Assembly: GCF_900156515.1 (NCBI RefSeq)
Contig: NZ_FTNU01000018.1
Location: 1 to 46,778, forward strand
Origin: Moraxella cuniculi DSM 21768
GTDB taxonomy: Bacteria > Pseudomonadota > Gammaproteobacteria > Pseudomonadales > Moraxellaceae
DNA: 46,778 bases
Direction: 5' to 3'
Part shown: piece after piece, positions 1 through 8,907 of the stretch
How positions within the stretch are numbered: position 1 is the first letter of the stretch
Layout: every line of letters starts with the position of its first letter
The notes under the pieces: model-generated
The model's input: only the letters and a program-made list of their open reading frames with translations
Told to the model about the DNA's origin: nothing
The model's database searches: none
Translations under genes and position numbers: made by a program

Positions 1-52
1 GCCGATGGTAGTGTGGTTCGCCCATGTGAGAGTAGGTCATCGTCAGCATCCC
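1..52 (+). rRNA. rrf: 5S ribosomal RNA, 3' end (partial)
   Basis: The first ~52 bases match the conserved 3' half of a gammaproteobacterial 5S rRNA, including the GCCGATGGTAGTGTGG segment, the CCCATGTGAGAGTAGGTCATC loop and the end of the closing stem. The gene begins upstream of the window, so the rest of the rRNA operon is not visible. A strong hairpin terminator follows at once. The exact 3' end is approximate by a few bases. Confidence 0.9.
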
Positions 53-56
53 TTTT

Positions 57-90
57 AAGCCCCCTTCATCGAGTGATGGAGGGGGTTTGT
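57..90 (+). terminator. Rho-independent terminator of the rRNA operon
   Basis: An 11-bp stem (CCCCCTTCATC with GATGGAGGGGG, one G-T pair) closes a GAGT loop and is followed by a T-rich tail. It lies directly after the 5S end. Confidence 0.9.
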
Positions 91-120
91 TGTTATTTGT
101 ATTGGTTAGAGATTATTTAG

Positions 121-149
121 TTGCGCTTATTCGTATGAAATGCTAGAAT
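121..149 (+). promoter_or_regulatory. Putative sigma-70 promoter of the NRPS/ATP-grasp operon
   Basis: TTGCGC (121-126) and TAGAAT (144-149) are separated by 17 bp. The -10 box is a five-of-six match and the -35 box is weak. It sits between the rRNA terminator and an AGGAA ribosome binding site just before the ATG at 174, so the downstream cluster has its own promoter. Predicted by eye. Confidence 0.5.
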
Positions 150-173
150 GGTTAGATATTTTTAGGAAAAACC

Positions 174-1159
174 ATGATTAAGTATCGAGTGGCTCTGGAT
201 GAAAGTTTGGAATTGCAAACGATATTGTTAAATCTTCATAATCCTTATTATGACTATAAAGCTTTTAAAAATTGCATTAGCAAGTTAATTGAAGGCAATA
301 GAGTTCCATGAGGCTTGTATGAATTTATTTTAGAAACAACCAACATAGACCAAGCAAGAGAGCCGTTTATTTTCATTGAGGGTCTTCCTGTGGATCCTGT
401 GCTACCAGTATTTGATAATCAAAATCCAGTGGAACAAAAAAGAATTAATAAGAAAACTTTTGTGGTGGAAGGAGTTTTGGAAATTTTTGCTCAGCTCAGG
501 AATGAAAATCCGATCGGATATTTAAATGTCAATCAAGGTGATGTTTTCAAGACATTTTTCCAGTGGAAGAATTATTTAATAGTCAATCTCAAAAAGCATT
601 ACATGATATTTATTTTCATAAAGATTTGGCTAATCACTTTGTAAGGCCAGATTGGGTAAATATTTTTTGTATTAGAAATGATATTGAAAACATGATCACC
701 ACTTGTTTTGTAAAAAATTGTGATATTCTACAACATTTTAGTTTAAAAGAAAAGCAAGAGTTGGCAAAAGCACAGTTCTATACACCGTATGATGATTTGA
801 GTACATATAAAAGCCTAGTAAGATTGGGTGAGGCAAATTTACATCCAATATTAAGTGATATTGATGGTGTGGATTTGCGTTTTTTTGAAAATCGTACAAA
901 AGCAACCACAGATGTTGGTCTAGCGTTGATTGAAAAACTAATCGCTTTATTGCATAAAAATAAAATTTGTGTTCATTTAAGAACGGGTGATTTAATTGCT
1001 TCACAAAATAATTATTCCATACATTGTAAGAAAATTATGGCAATGAATCATATTGAATCTGCCAAACAAAGATGGATGATCAAAACTGTCAATGTTAATG
1101 ATTATGATAGAATAAAAAAATATACTGTTGAAAATAAAGGATATTTGGTAAATGGATAA
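174..1159 (+). pseudogene. Clavaminate synthase/asparagine oxygenase-like Fe(II)/2-oxoglutarate dioxygenase, broken
   Basis: Three reading-frame pieces add up to one TauD/clavaminate-synthase-like oxygenase of about 328 aa. Piece one starts at ATG 174 (AGGAA upstream) and stops at TGA 309-311. The same frame continues with GLYEF and the family signature EGLPVDPVLP. The frame then changes near 555-562, where the T5 run would need one more T to join FKTFF to PVEELFN. The last piece (to 1159) holds the iron ligands: H-x-D in YFHKDL (H19 and D21 of the piece read from 563), the distal His in NYSIHCK (H154) and the 2-oxoglutarate Arg region QRWMIK. Members of this family hydroxylate free or carrier-bound amino acids such as Asn or Arg. 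Here the gene has a nonsense codon and a frameshift, so it is very probably inactive. It overlaps the NRPS start by 8 bases, which fits a tailoring role in the same operon. Confidence 0.75.
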
Positions 1160-4081
1160 TTTATTTGGCTTATTTGTAAAAGTCGCTCAGAATAATCGCG
1201 ATGTTGCAATCGAAAGTCCAATGCAACATATTTCTTATGAAAAATTATTGCAATTATCTCATATCTATTATCAATATCTAACTACAATTCCCACTCAAAG
1301 AATCGCCATACATTGTGATGCTCTGCTCACTGTTGAAATGATTGCAATGATGTTTGCCATTTTTGCACATAAAAAAAGCTGTGTACTATTGGATGCAGCG
1401 AGAAGTGAAGAGTTTAATCAAAAGATTCTCTCCCAAATAGATTGTAAAAAAGTAGTTAATCAAAAAGATTTATTAGACATTAAGAAAAATCAATCAACTA
1501 TCTCGTTGTGTGCCAATATTGAGCAACCAATCAATCCAAAGGATGAGGGCTATGTGGTTACAACCTCAGGATCGACAGGTGAGCCAAAGATTATTTTAGG
1601 TTCTCACGCGGGGTTGGTGCATTTTATTTGCTGGCAAAAGAAGCGTTATTTTAATGAGGTCAAATATCGTGTTGCACATACGACAAATTGTGCCTTTGAT
1701 GTGATTTATCGAGAAATTTTTACAACTTTAATCTCGGGATCAACATTGGTTATTCCTAATATTGATTTGAAGTATCAATCGGGTGAGTGTCTAACAAAAT
1801 GGCTTAAAACCAAACAAATCAATGTGTTGTATGGCGTGCCTTCAGTTTTTGATTTTTGGTTGAACACAATGAGGTTGGGGCAATCTAAACTGCCACTGGC
1901 AAAGGTATTTTTTGCAGGAGAAAAATTACAAAAAAGCACTGTGTATCACTTACAACAGTATTTTGTGGTTGATTGCTTGGTTAATTTGTATGGTCCATCA
2001 GAAACTACGCTGGCAAAATTTTATTATGACAGCGATTTGGCACAAATAGAAAATTATGATGCCATTCCTGTGGGTAGGGCATTGCCTGATACAGAATTTG
2101 TATTAGATGATCAAAATCAGATTCTCATACATACCAAATACCCAAGTTTGGGCTATCTGGGGTATGATAATTTTGTATGGCAAGATGGAAAGCAATGGTA
2201 TCCAACAGGTGATATCGGTGAGATAAAAGATGGGTTACTGTTTGTGCAAGGGCGTGTTGATGATCAAATAAAAGTCAATGGTGTGCGAGTGCATTTAAGT
2301 GATGTTAATACTCATCTTGCGGCCATTGAGGGTGTTACTCAAAGTGTTGTTTTGCAAGATTGCAGGTCCAAAATCATCGGATTTTATACCGGATCTTTAC
2401 AAAAATCTTTGGTGTATGATCAACTTAAAAACAAGCTATACCAGCCCATTTTGCCAAATCAAATTTATCATTTGGAACAAATGCCACGCACAGCAAGTGG
2501 CAAAATTGACCGGCAAGCTTTATTGAGTTATGCCAATCAGCAGACCATTGACGTCCAAGATGATGATATACTGTATCAGATTTGGCGTAAAGTAACAGGT
2601 TATCAGGGTGCGATTACCCGAAATGACAGCTTTTTTGAGCTTGGTGGCGATTCTTTGGACATTGCTTATTTTGCAATTGAGCTTGAGCGTGCTACTGGCA
2701 AAAAAATTGATTATTGGTCTGTTTATGAGCATCCAGTAATTCAAGATTTTTGTCATTGGCTAAATCAGCAGCCAAAGCATACATCTGAAGATGCCCAGCT
2801 CTTTCAGGATGCTCAAAGCTTTGATGTGCCAATTGTTAGCTATCCTTTCACCCCTCAACAAAAACGCTACAAAAATATTTATATGCCAATGTACAATCGT
2901 AATTGGTGCAATATGTTGGTGCTATGGGATTTTTCAAGGGTGGATATTCAACAATTACAAGACGCTTTGATTGCTGTGATTGCGCGCCATGATGCATTGC
3001 AATCTATTGTCTTGATGAAAAAATGCATTTGGTGCCAGAGGATGTATATCAAAATCATAAAATAACGCAAGTTGTATGTAGTGATGGTGATTTTGAAAAT
3101 ACACTCAATCAAGTCAGATTGATGCAGGCATCAAGAGTAATTGACATACAAACATGGCCATTATTTTCTATGACGCTTGTACAGAGCCCAAGCTATCAAA
3201 TGGTTGTATGGAATATCCATCACTTAATTTGTGATGGATATTCTCAAGGACTAATTAAACAAGAATTGATAGAGTGCTTAAACGGCAAAACGCCATCTAT
3301 CAAGCCTTTGCAGTATAGTAGATATTCACTCAATCATTGCGGTACAAGCGATTCTTCTTTGCAATATTGGCAAAATCTGTATCAAAGACCCTATAAAAAA
3401 ATTAATGTTGCCACCCAATATCCTGATTTTAATGCAAAAGGTTTTCAGAGTATTTTATTGCTTGATGTTGATTTATCCAAAAAACTTAAATTATTTGCTC
3501 AAAAAATGCAATGCACGCCATTTACGGTAATTTTAGCAAGTTATTTTTTGTGTTTGCACGAGCAGTATCAAGTGAATGATGTTGTGGTAGGGACACCCGC
3601 ATTGGGCAGAATGACTATATACGAAGAAGAGGTAATTGGGAATTTTATTTCATTAGTTACGGTGCGTAGTTTTTTAAATGGTGTTTTGGAGCGTAATATC
3701 AAATGCTATTTAGAGTATGTTCATAATGGCTTATATCAAGCAATGAAGTACCAAGATTTGCAATATGATGAGTTGGTTAAAATGCAAAATTGTCATTTTG
3801 ATCAAGACAGATTTCCTTTGACAACATTCTTTATTAGCTTATTAAATAAAAAATCAGAAAAACTATCAATGAAGACGGATGGCATCTTGCATCAGGATTT
3901 GGGTTTTGATGTGAAATTTGACATGATGCTTTATATCGATGCTTATCAGGACGAATTTTTATTGAGAATGCAATATAGGCGTTCGTTGTTTGATGCCAAT
4001 GATGTGCAATACTTTATGAAAAACATAGTCTTAAAAATAACACAAATGATTAATGGAGAGCGTGTATGTGGGTTGTTATAA
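1152..4081 (+). pseudogene. Nonribosomal peptide synthetase module (A-PCP-C), frameshifted in the C domain
   Basis: Two overlapping frames (1152-3065 and 3023-4081) make one NRPS of about 976 aa. The adenylation domain shows A3 TSGSTGEPK (residues 138-146), A5 YGPSETT (280-286), A7 YPTGD (350-354), A8 GRVDDQIKVNG (367-377) and A10 with Lys451. The carrier domain has FFELGGDSLD with phosphopantetheine Ser501. A condensation domain begins near residue 565; its catalytic motif HHLICDG lies in the second frame. The break is at an A6 run (3018-3023): one more base restores the frame into MHLVPEDVY. No thioesterase is present. The 8-residue pocket aligned by hand to GrsA reads roughly D-V-R-Y-F-A-L-L-A, with the A4 Asp suggesting an alpha-amino acid substrate; identity is not assignable. 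Broken as sequenced, though A and PCP could still be made alone from the first frame. Confidence 0.85.
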
Positions 4082-5220
4082 TTGGTGCAAACGAAGCGAT
4101 TTTACGCAGAGCTCCTAGGGGCTTAAAAATTATTGATATTCGCCAAACAAAAGAACATTTCGTTTTTCGTGATGATTATATTCAAATTGGTTTAAATGCA
4201 ATCACATACGATGCAATCACACATGTGTTAGGTGCTTATTGCTCCAAGCTCACAATTTGCAAGTTTGTTTCTTTTACCGAAGGGTATTTGTTATTGGCAG
4301 CCAAGTTGAATGAATGCTATCATCTTCGGGCAAATAGCGTATCTTGTGTACAAAGATTGTGTGATAAAGAAGCAATGAGACATTGTTTGGCAGAGCATTT
4401 TATCATGTGGTCAAAATTAACAAAAGTATCGCATTTGCAATCGTTATTGAACAGTATTAATTTTGATGTGATTGTTAAGCCAGTAGATGGTTTCGGCAGC
4501 CGTTTGATTGGGCGTTATTTTGTTGGAAAAACAGACACTGAACTTTTTGTTCGGAAATATCAAGAACTTGAATATGTGCTGGTGGAAGAATACATTCATG
4601 GTGATGAATATAGTGTAGAGGCTTTGAGCGATAATGGGCAACATAAGATTATCGCCATTACCAAAAAATTCATTGATGCAGATTTTATTGAAACTGGTCA
4701 TATCATGCCACCCAAATTAGATGATGCCAGCTACAGTTTGATAATACAAAAAGTTAAAGAGTTTTTGGATTTGGTGGAATTGCAAGAAGGGCCTTCGCAC
4801 ACCGAAATTATTATCAACCAAACGGGTGTGCATATTGTAGAGGGGCATTCTCGCACAGGTGGCGATCGCATTGTAAGCCTAGTGCGTTTGACCACTGGCG
4901 TTGATTTAATCGAAGCCTATTTGCACCAGCTTGCACATATTGCATATACACCTGCAGCCATTAAGGCCAAATTTGCCCATGTGATTTTTACCAACTTTGT
5001 AGAAGGTGCCACTTATGTGAAGATGCCTGATTTGCAAGATTATGGCGATTATATTGATGAAATTGAGATAAATATCAGCCCAGGAGAGTGTGTTATTCGC
5101 CCAGAGTGTTCGGCAATGCGTCATACCATGGCAGTGGTTTATGCTAATGATTTTGATGAATGTGTGATGATTGCCCATAAAATTCGTAATCAATTTTTAA
5201 CCCAAGCGATAGTTGAGTAA
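4066..5220 (+). CDS. ATP-grasp amide/peptide ligase, first copy
   Basis: A 384-aa ATP-grasp enzyme of the L-amino acid ligase/carboxylate-amine ligase type. The nucleotide-binding Lys is in VIVKPVDGFGS (K138), followed by LVEEYIHGDEYSVEA and the Mg-binding block HIVEGHSRTGGDR. These enzymes form an acyl phosphate with ATP and join it to an amine, typically making dipeptides. The ATG at 4066 has GGAGAG upstream and overlaps the NRPS end by 16 bases, so expression is coupled to it. The reading frame is intact. With an NRPS lacking a thioesterase, a likely job is to condense the tethered or freed product with another amino acid, as in dapdiamide-type pathways; that is inference. The second ligase starts six bases after its stop. 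Confidence 0.8.
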   Translation: MWVVIIGANEAILRRAPRGLKIIDIRQTKEHFVFRDDYIQIGLNAITYDAITHVLGAYCSKLTICKFVSFTEGYLLLAAKLNECYHLRANSVSCVQRLCDKEAMRHCLAEHFIMWSKLTKVSHLQSLLNSINFDVIVKPVDGFGSRLIGRYFVGKTDTELFVRKYQELEYVLVEEYIHGDEYSVEALSDNGQHKIIAITKKFIDADFIETGHIMPPKLDDASYSLIIQKVKEFLDLVELQEGPSHTEIIINQTGVHIVEGHSRTGGDRIVSLVRLTTGVDLIEAYLHQLAHIAYTPAAIKAKFAHVIFTNFVEGATYVKMPDLQDYGDYIDEIEINISPGECVIRPECSAMRHTMAVVYANDFDECVMIAHKIRNQFLTQAIVE

Positions 5221-5226
5221 ATTTCA

Positions 5227-6477
5227 GTGATTATTCTTTTGCACAGAGGCAATTTATATGCTTTATATACAGTATTAAAAAAGTTTGCCTCAAAAGACAA
5301 GGTGGTTGTACTGGCTTCTAAGGAAAAAATGACAGCAACTTGTGCAAAATATGCCCAGATGATTGAAGGGATGGTGTGTAGTTTTGTCTTGGTGAGCAAT
5401 TATGATAAAAGTGGACAGCTTGAAAATTATGTGTACCATTTTCATTTAACTGCCAAAATTAAGCTTGTTTTTGCTGTAGCTGAGTTTGATTTGTATAGGG
5501 CGCACAGAATGAATCAGTGGCTTGGCCTTGACCATATTCCTGAAAACATATTGCGTATCTTTAGAAATAAAATAGCGATGAAACATTATTTTTCATCTAA
5601 AGGTGTTAAGACCCCTTGTTTTGCAGAGGTAAAATCTGTGTTAGATATTCATGATTTTATCCAAAAAAATGGCTTTCCTGTAGTGGTGAAGCAACAGGAG
5701 GGTGGCGGAGGTGTTGGTACGCAAATTTTAAGATCGGTTGCAGATATAGAGGCGTTTGCTCAATCAGATTTTCGTAGCAATGGATTTACCGAACCTAGTT
5801 TAATGATTGAAAGTTATGTTGAGGGAAAATTATATCATGTTGATGGTTTTTGTTATAACAATCAAATACAATATTTGTCTTGTGGCGAATACATTCACGG
5901 TTTGATTGATGATTTCTATCATAATTTTTCATTGGGGTCAATTTTATTGCCCAATCAATCAGCGACGTATCAAAAATTAAAAAAGGCTCATGAAGAGGTG
6001 TTGAGTGTCATTGATGTTCCTATGGCTTTTACATTTCATGCCGAATATTTTATTGATCAAGATGATACCGTTGTTCTGTGCGAAATTGCTTGCAGAACAG
6101 GTGGAGCAGGAATCAATCAAACCAATGATTTGGTGCGCGGTGTCGATTTAAATGCTTGGTTGCTAGATACTTTATATCATCAAAGACCAGCAAAGGTTGA
6201 ACAAAAAAACAACACAACAAGTGGTGGTTGGGTGGTGTTTAGCTTGGGACGAGTCCGTGCCAAAATAAAACATATTGCAAAAACTTGCGATTTAACCCAT
6301 GTTGTAGACTACCATTGTGATGTTTTGGCTGAACAAACCATTCATCCTACTGTCTCTAATGTGCAAGGAATTTGTACTGCAATTTTTGCAAGCGAAGACG
6401 AGCCACAAGCAGCACTCTGTTATGATGATTTTATACAATGGGCAAATGAGTATATTTTATGGCAAGAATATTCATAG
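5227..6477 (+). CDS. ATP-grasp amide/peptide ligase, second copy
   Basis: A 416-aa ATP-grasp protein, intact. It has an N-terminal alpha/beta domain (MIILLHRGNLYALYTV), the Gly-rich ATP loop VVVKQQEGGGGVGTQIL near residue 155, EGKLYHVDGF as the middle strand and CEIACRTGGAGINQ as the metal-binding block near residue 290. The start is GTG 5227, six bases after the first ligase stops, with no strong ribosome binding site, suggesting translational coupling. It resembles the first ligase only in fold and differs clearly in sequence, so the pair probably forms two different amide bonds or acts on different substrates. The following exporter remnant starts inside its last codons. Confidence 0.8.
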   Translation: MIILLHRGNLYALYTVLKKFASKDKVVVLASKEKMTATCAKYAQMIEGMVCSFVLVSNYDKSGQLENYVYHFHLTAKIKLVFAVAEFDLYRAHRMNQWLGLDHIPENILRIFRNKIAMKHYFSSKGVKTPCFAEVKSVLDIHDFIQKNGFPVVVKQQEGGGGVGTQILRSVADIEAFAQSDFRSNGFTEPSLMIESYVEGKLYHVDGFCYNNQIQYLSCGEYIHGLIDDFYHNFSLGSILLPNQSATYQKLKKAHEEVLSVIDVPMAFTFHAEYFIDQDDTVVLCEIACRTGGAGINQTNDLVRGVDLNAWLLDTLYHQRPAKVEQKNNTTSGGWVVFSLGRVRAKIKHIAKTCDLTHVVDYHCDVLAEQTIHPTVSNVQGICTAIFASEDEPQAALCYDDFIQWANEYILWQEYS

Positions 6478-6805
6478 CAGAGCTATTGTTGAATGTGATT
6501 AAGGCATTGCTGTTGGTCACATCAGCCGTTCATTTGTTGCAAATGACACAAAGTATCGCTTTTTTGGTCTGGTAATGGTATTAGAGGTGGTATCTTCTAT
6601 TTTTGCACCAATGTATATCGGCACTTTGATTGATAAATATGGTGCTATTTTCTATTATTACAAAACATTATTGATTGTTTTCATACTTGCTGTTTTTTAA
6701 AGAAGTTAGCCAACCATTTTAAAGCGTTTGATTTATTGTTTCACTATATCAATTATGGCTGGGTTTGGTCAGTATACTTTTTGAACCACAGCCAATGCAA
6801 CTTAT
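6459..6805 (+). pseudogene. MFS exporter remnant, multiply frameshifted and truncated
   Basis: ATG 6459 overlaps the second ligase. The first frame gives an N-terminal hydrophobic helix (KALLLVTSAVHLLQMTQSIA) and stops soon after. Adding one base at the T6 run 6560-6565 continues into LVMVLEVVSSIFAPMYIG and LIDKYGA, which has the look of MFS helix 2 and its following loop. Adding another base at the T6 run 6693-6698 continues for about 38 residues to a stop near 6805. Only about 115 residues of a normal ~400-aa transporter remain. It probably exported the peptide made by the upstream genes. The gene is dead as sequenced. Confidence 0.6.
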
Positions 6806-7156
6806 GAATGAACTTACAGATTTTGATAAATCTTATGATAATGAGAGCTATATAAGTAAGGGTAAATTTTCTCATCGCTCTTTGACTAGATCATTTTTGG
6901 AAGATAAAAGTGACAAGGTTAAAAAAAATATAAATAAGAAAAAATCACACCTGTTAAAACTCCAGAGGGGTATATATACTGTAAAGAGGAAACTGTGATT
7001 AAATTTGGTATGGATTTTAGCTTCCGAGATCAAAAAGAAAAATTTTTTATTAATGTTTCATGGGCAGCCGATAGCAAATGCCGCAAATACTGGTGGGGTG
7101 GCAAAAATCCACGGGCATTACAAGCTAATCAAAACTTTGATTTAAAAAAGAATTAA
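6765..7156 (+). pseudogene. Unrecognised ORF, frameshifted
   Basis: A Lys-rich frame (possible starts TTG 6765 or ATG 6795) runs to 6998. One extra base in the A6 run at 6939-6944 joins it to a second open stretch that begins KITPVKTPEGYIYCKEE, passes FINVSWAADSKCRKYWWGG and ends at the TAA near 7154-7156. The joined product would be about 130 aa. I do not recognise the family. It lies between the exporter remnant and a hemagglutinin/CdiA-like fragment, so it may be toxin or immunity debris, but nothing proves that. Confidence 0.35.
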
Positions 7157-7166
7157 GAGAAAATAG

Positions 7167-7316
7167 CAAGAAGGCGACATCTACCGAATAGCACTGCACA
7201 CCCTAACAGGTTTCTTGCTACAGTACGGTGCAAGGAATGGCGTTGGCAAGTGCAATTGCTCATTGAGCAAAAATTTGCCAATAAAAAAACCAGTGAATAT
7301 CACTGGTTGAATATGG
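7167..7316 (+). pseudogene. Possible hemagglutinin/CdiA-type fragment
   Basis: A short open stretch after the stop at 7164-7166 reads QEGDIYRIALHTLTGFLLQY. It resembles the recurring xGxxYRxALHxLxGGxxG segment seen before the pre-toxin region of filamentous hemagglutinin/CdiA proteins. It has no start and no partner domains, so it can only be a remnant. The remainder runs into the tRNA-Leu end. The match is short and the call is tentative. Confidence 0.3.
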
Positions 7317-7398
7317 TGGGGACGGAGAGACTCGAACTCTCACACCTCGCGGCGCTGGAACCTAAATCCAGTGCGTCTACCAATTTCGCCACGTCCCC
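7314..7398 (-). tRNA. tRNA-Leu (anticodon UAG)
   Basis: On the minus strand the 85-nt sequence starts GGGGACGTGGCGAAATTGG and ends with encoded CCA. The anticodon arm is TGGA-TTTAGGT-TCCA, giving TAG, and there is a long variable arm (GCGCCGCGAGGTGTG region) as in type II leucine tRNAs. The T arm GAGAGTTCGAGTCTCT is intact. Confidence 0.95.
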
Positions 7399-7440
7399 AA
7401 TTTGTTGCTTAAGAAAACTTGCGTTGTCTTGATGATGGGT

Positions 7441-7468
7441 ATTATATATGATTTTTGTATTTTGGCAA
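7441..7468 (-). promoter_or_regulatory. Promoter of tRNA-Leu
   Basis: On the minus strand TTGCCA (7463-7468) and a perfect TATAAT (7441-7446) are separated by 16 bp. They lie about 43 bp before the tRNA 5' end. Confidence 0.65.
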
Positions 7469-7542
7469 GGGTTTTTTTATTTACTTGAGAAAATTTTTAT
7501 AAGATTTTGATTTTAAATGATTTATTTTTTTACAACTGATAG

Positions 7543-7618
7543 GATTTAACAATTGCACACTTGGGGGAGTGGCTTAATCGCAGTGCTTTATTGTAGATAA
7601 AGCACTGATTGTTAAATC
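7543..7618. repeat. Nested inverted repeat (two perfect 11-bp stems in 76 bp)
   Basis: The outer arms GATTTAACAAT (7543-7553) and ATTGTTAAATC (7608-7618) are perfectly complementary. Inside them, next to the right arm, CAGTGCTTTAT (7581-7591) and ATAAAGCACTG (7597-7607) form a second perfect 11-bp hairpin with a 5-base loop. The left interior (7554-7580) is unpaired and G-rich (TTGGGGGAGTGG). No T-run follows either strand, so it is not an ordinary terminator. It could be a small structured RNA, a protein-binding cruciform or a mobile-element relic. Confidence 0.6.
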
Positions 7619-7712
7619 TGACAAATGATGCGGCGGTTTGTGGTGAATTTGGAGAGGTGGGTGCAGTATTTTGGTTTAACTCATTGAAAAATATTATTTT
7701 ATTCGCTTGGGT

Positions 7713-8765
7713 TTAATTTTTTGCTGGCTTAGGCTCGGTGGCAGGAGGTAAATTTTCACGGATTTTTTGTGAAAATTGTTGTGAGGAAATGGGATTTTTT
7801 GCCGAATAAGCAGCAACTTTTGGATTGATAAACGCCATTTCTTTCCAGTTTTGCAATGAGTATTGTTGATTTATCACACCAAGTTCGTGCAGGTATGCTG
7901 GCAGTCTGCCCGATACCAAAATCCGATAATCGCGAGGGTAGGGCGTGATGTCTTTGATAAGCCTAAAAATCTCTGTGGTGCAGTTGGCGGTTAGGGTGTT
8001 GTACCAAGCAGGAGTGTCTTTTAGTGCTTCGGCAGCTTGTAAATAGCTCATGAATAGCTTACGAATATAAGGCTTGGGGTAGTTTAGCGGATATAGATAC
8101 ACTCGCTCATTACGAACATTGGAGCGTGTATAGATGATGTCTTTTTCGTCAGCGGCAACAATGGTCAGTTCATATTGACGGAAAAATCCCCCAATTGATG
8201 AAAAGTCTTCACCAATTTCTTTGCGTATCTCAATAGAAAATACCAATCGCTGACCGTCTGAAAAGCCAAACGATAACAGCGTGTGAGCGATATTTTCGTT
8301 ATCCCAAATAGAAACAAACAAATCCAGTGTCTGCAGCTTGGATAGATCGTAGCGGCGAGTTTGCCAGTTTGCAATGTAGTCGTTTTCGCTTAGCCAATCA
8401 AAGTTGCGTACATTGTTAATGGTGATGATATCGCCTTGCTGCTCATAGCTTAATTGCTGAAGCACCTCATCTTGCCACGGCCGATTGTTGCTGGGCTGCA
8501 TGGCGACAAACCACAGAGTAATGATAATCAAGCTGATGAGCAAAAGAGCTTTGGCGTATTTTGGTTTTTTGTAAAAAGTTGCCAAAAAGATAATGGGCAA
8601 TAGGGCAATGATTGCATAACTGCCAGCACCGATGGGCTTGTGTAGCCATACAGCGGTCAGACCCCATGCTGTCCACAGAGCGACAAGGCTTTTGCCAGCT
8701 ACGCTTGCTGGGGTGGTTTGCCGCTTACTGCGAAAAAATGAGCGATGTTTGCGGAGTGCTGACAT
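7713..8765 (-). CDS. DUF4105 (Lnb N-terminal-type) membrane protein
   Basis: A 350-aa protein. The N-terminal ~110 residues contain two or three hydrophobic helices (SLVALWTAWGLTAVWL, SYAIIALLPIIFLATFY, ALLLISLIIITLWFVAM). The remaining domain has the DUF4105 signatures ANWQTRRYDLSKL, FVSIWDNENIAHTLLSFGF and NCTTEIFRLIKDI, the last carrying the conserved Cys-Thr-Thr. This family is membrane-bound with the domain facing the periplasm; a protease or hydrolase role has been proposed but is not established. The C-terminus is Pro-rich (PPATEPKPAKN). It is transcribed away from the rhodanese gene. The ribosome binding site before the ATG is weak. Confidence 0.75.
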   Translation of the reverse strand: MSALRKHRSFFRSKRQTTPASVAGKSLVALWTAWGLTAVWLHKPIGAGSYAIIALLPIIFLATFYKKPKYAKALLLISLIIITLWFVAMQPSNNRPWQDEVLQQLSYEQQGDIITINNVRNFDWLSENDYIANWQTRRYDLSKLQTLDLFVSIWDNENIAHTLLSFGFSDGQRLVFSIEIRKEIGEDFSSIGGFFRQYELTIVAADEKDIIYTRSNVRNERVYLYPLNYPKPYIRKLFMSYLQAAEALKDTPAWYNTLTANCTTEIFRLIKDITPYPRDYRILVSGRLPAYLHELGVINQQYSLQNWKEMAFINPKVAAYSAKNPISSQQFSQKIRENLPPATEPKPAKN

Positions 8766-8907
8766 ATAAATGCAACTTGATGAATGATAAAAATAACAAA
8801 AAGCGTAACTGCACAGATAATATCATAAAATGGCAAGGTTGTGTTGTAAATAACCGTCCGTGTTGGTATGATATTTGCAGATGATTTGGCTATTTTGGAG
8901 ATAAGTG

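Larger units (their letters stand above)
7399..7712. other. Gene-free stretch with tRNA promoter and a nested palindrome
   Basis: No credible reading frame is present. It contains the tRNA-Leu promoter near its left end and a two-level inverted repeat at 7543-7618, described separately. The rest is AT-rich with no further structure that I can see. Confidence 0.6.

Noticed and set aside
555-6944. Pure sequencing error as the explanation for all frameshifts
   Set aside because: A7, T7 and T8 runs inside thiG, metG, ileS and lspA are read correctly; error remains possible but would have to be confined to the accessory blocks.
7250-7432. Plus-strand frame across tRNA-Leu
   Set aside because: It is the antisense of the tRNA, with the known ERLELSHLAALEPKSSAS artefact.
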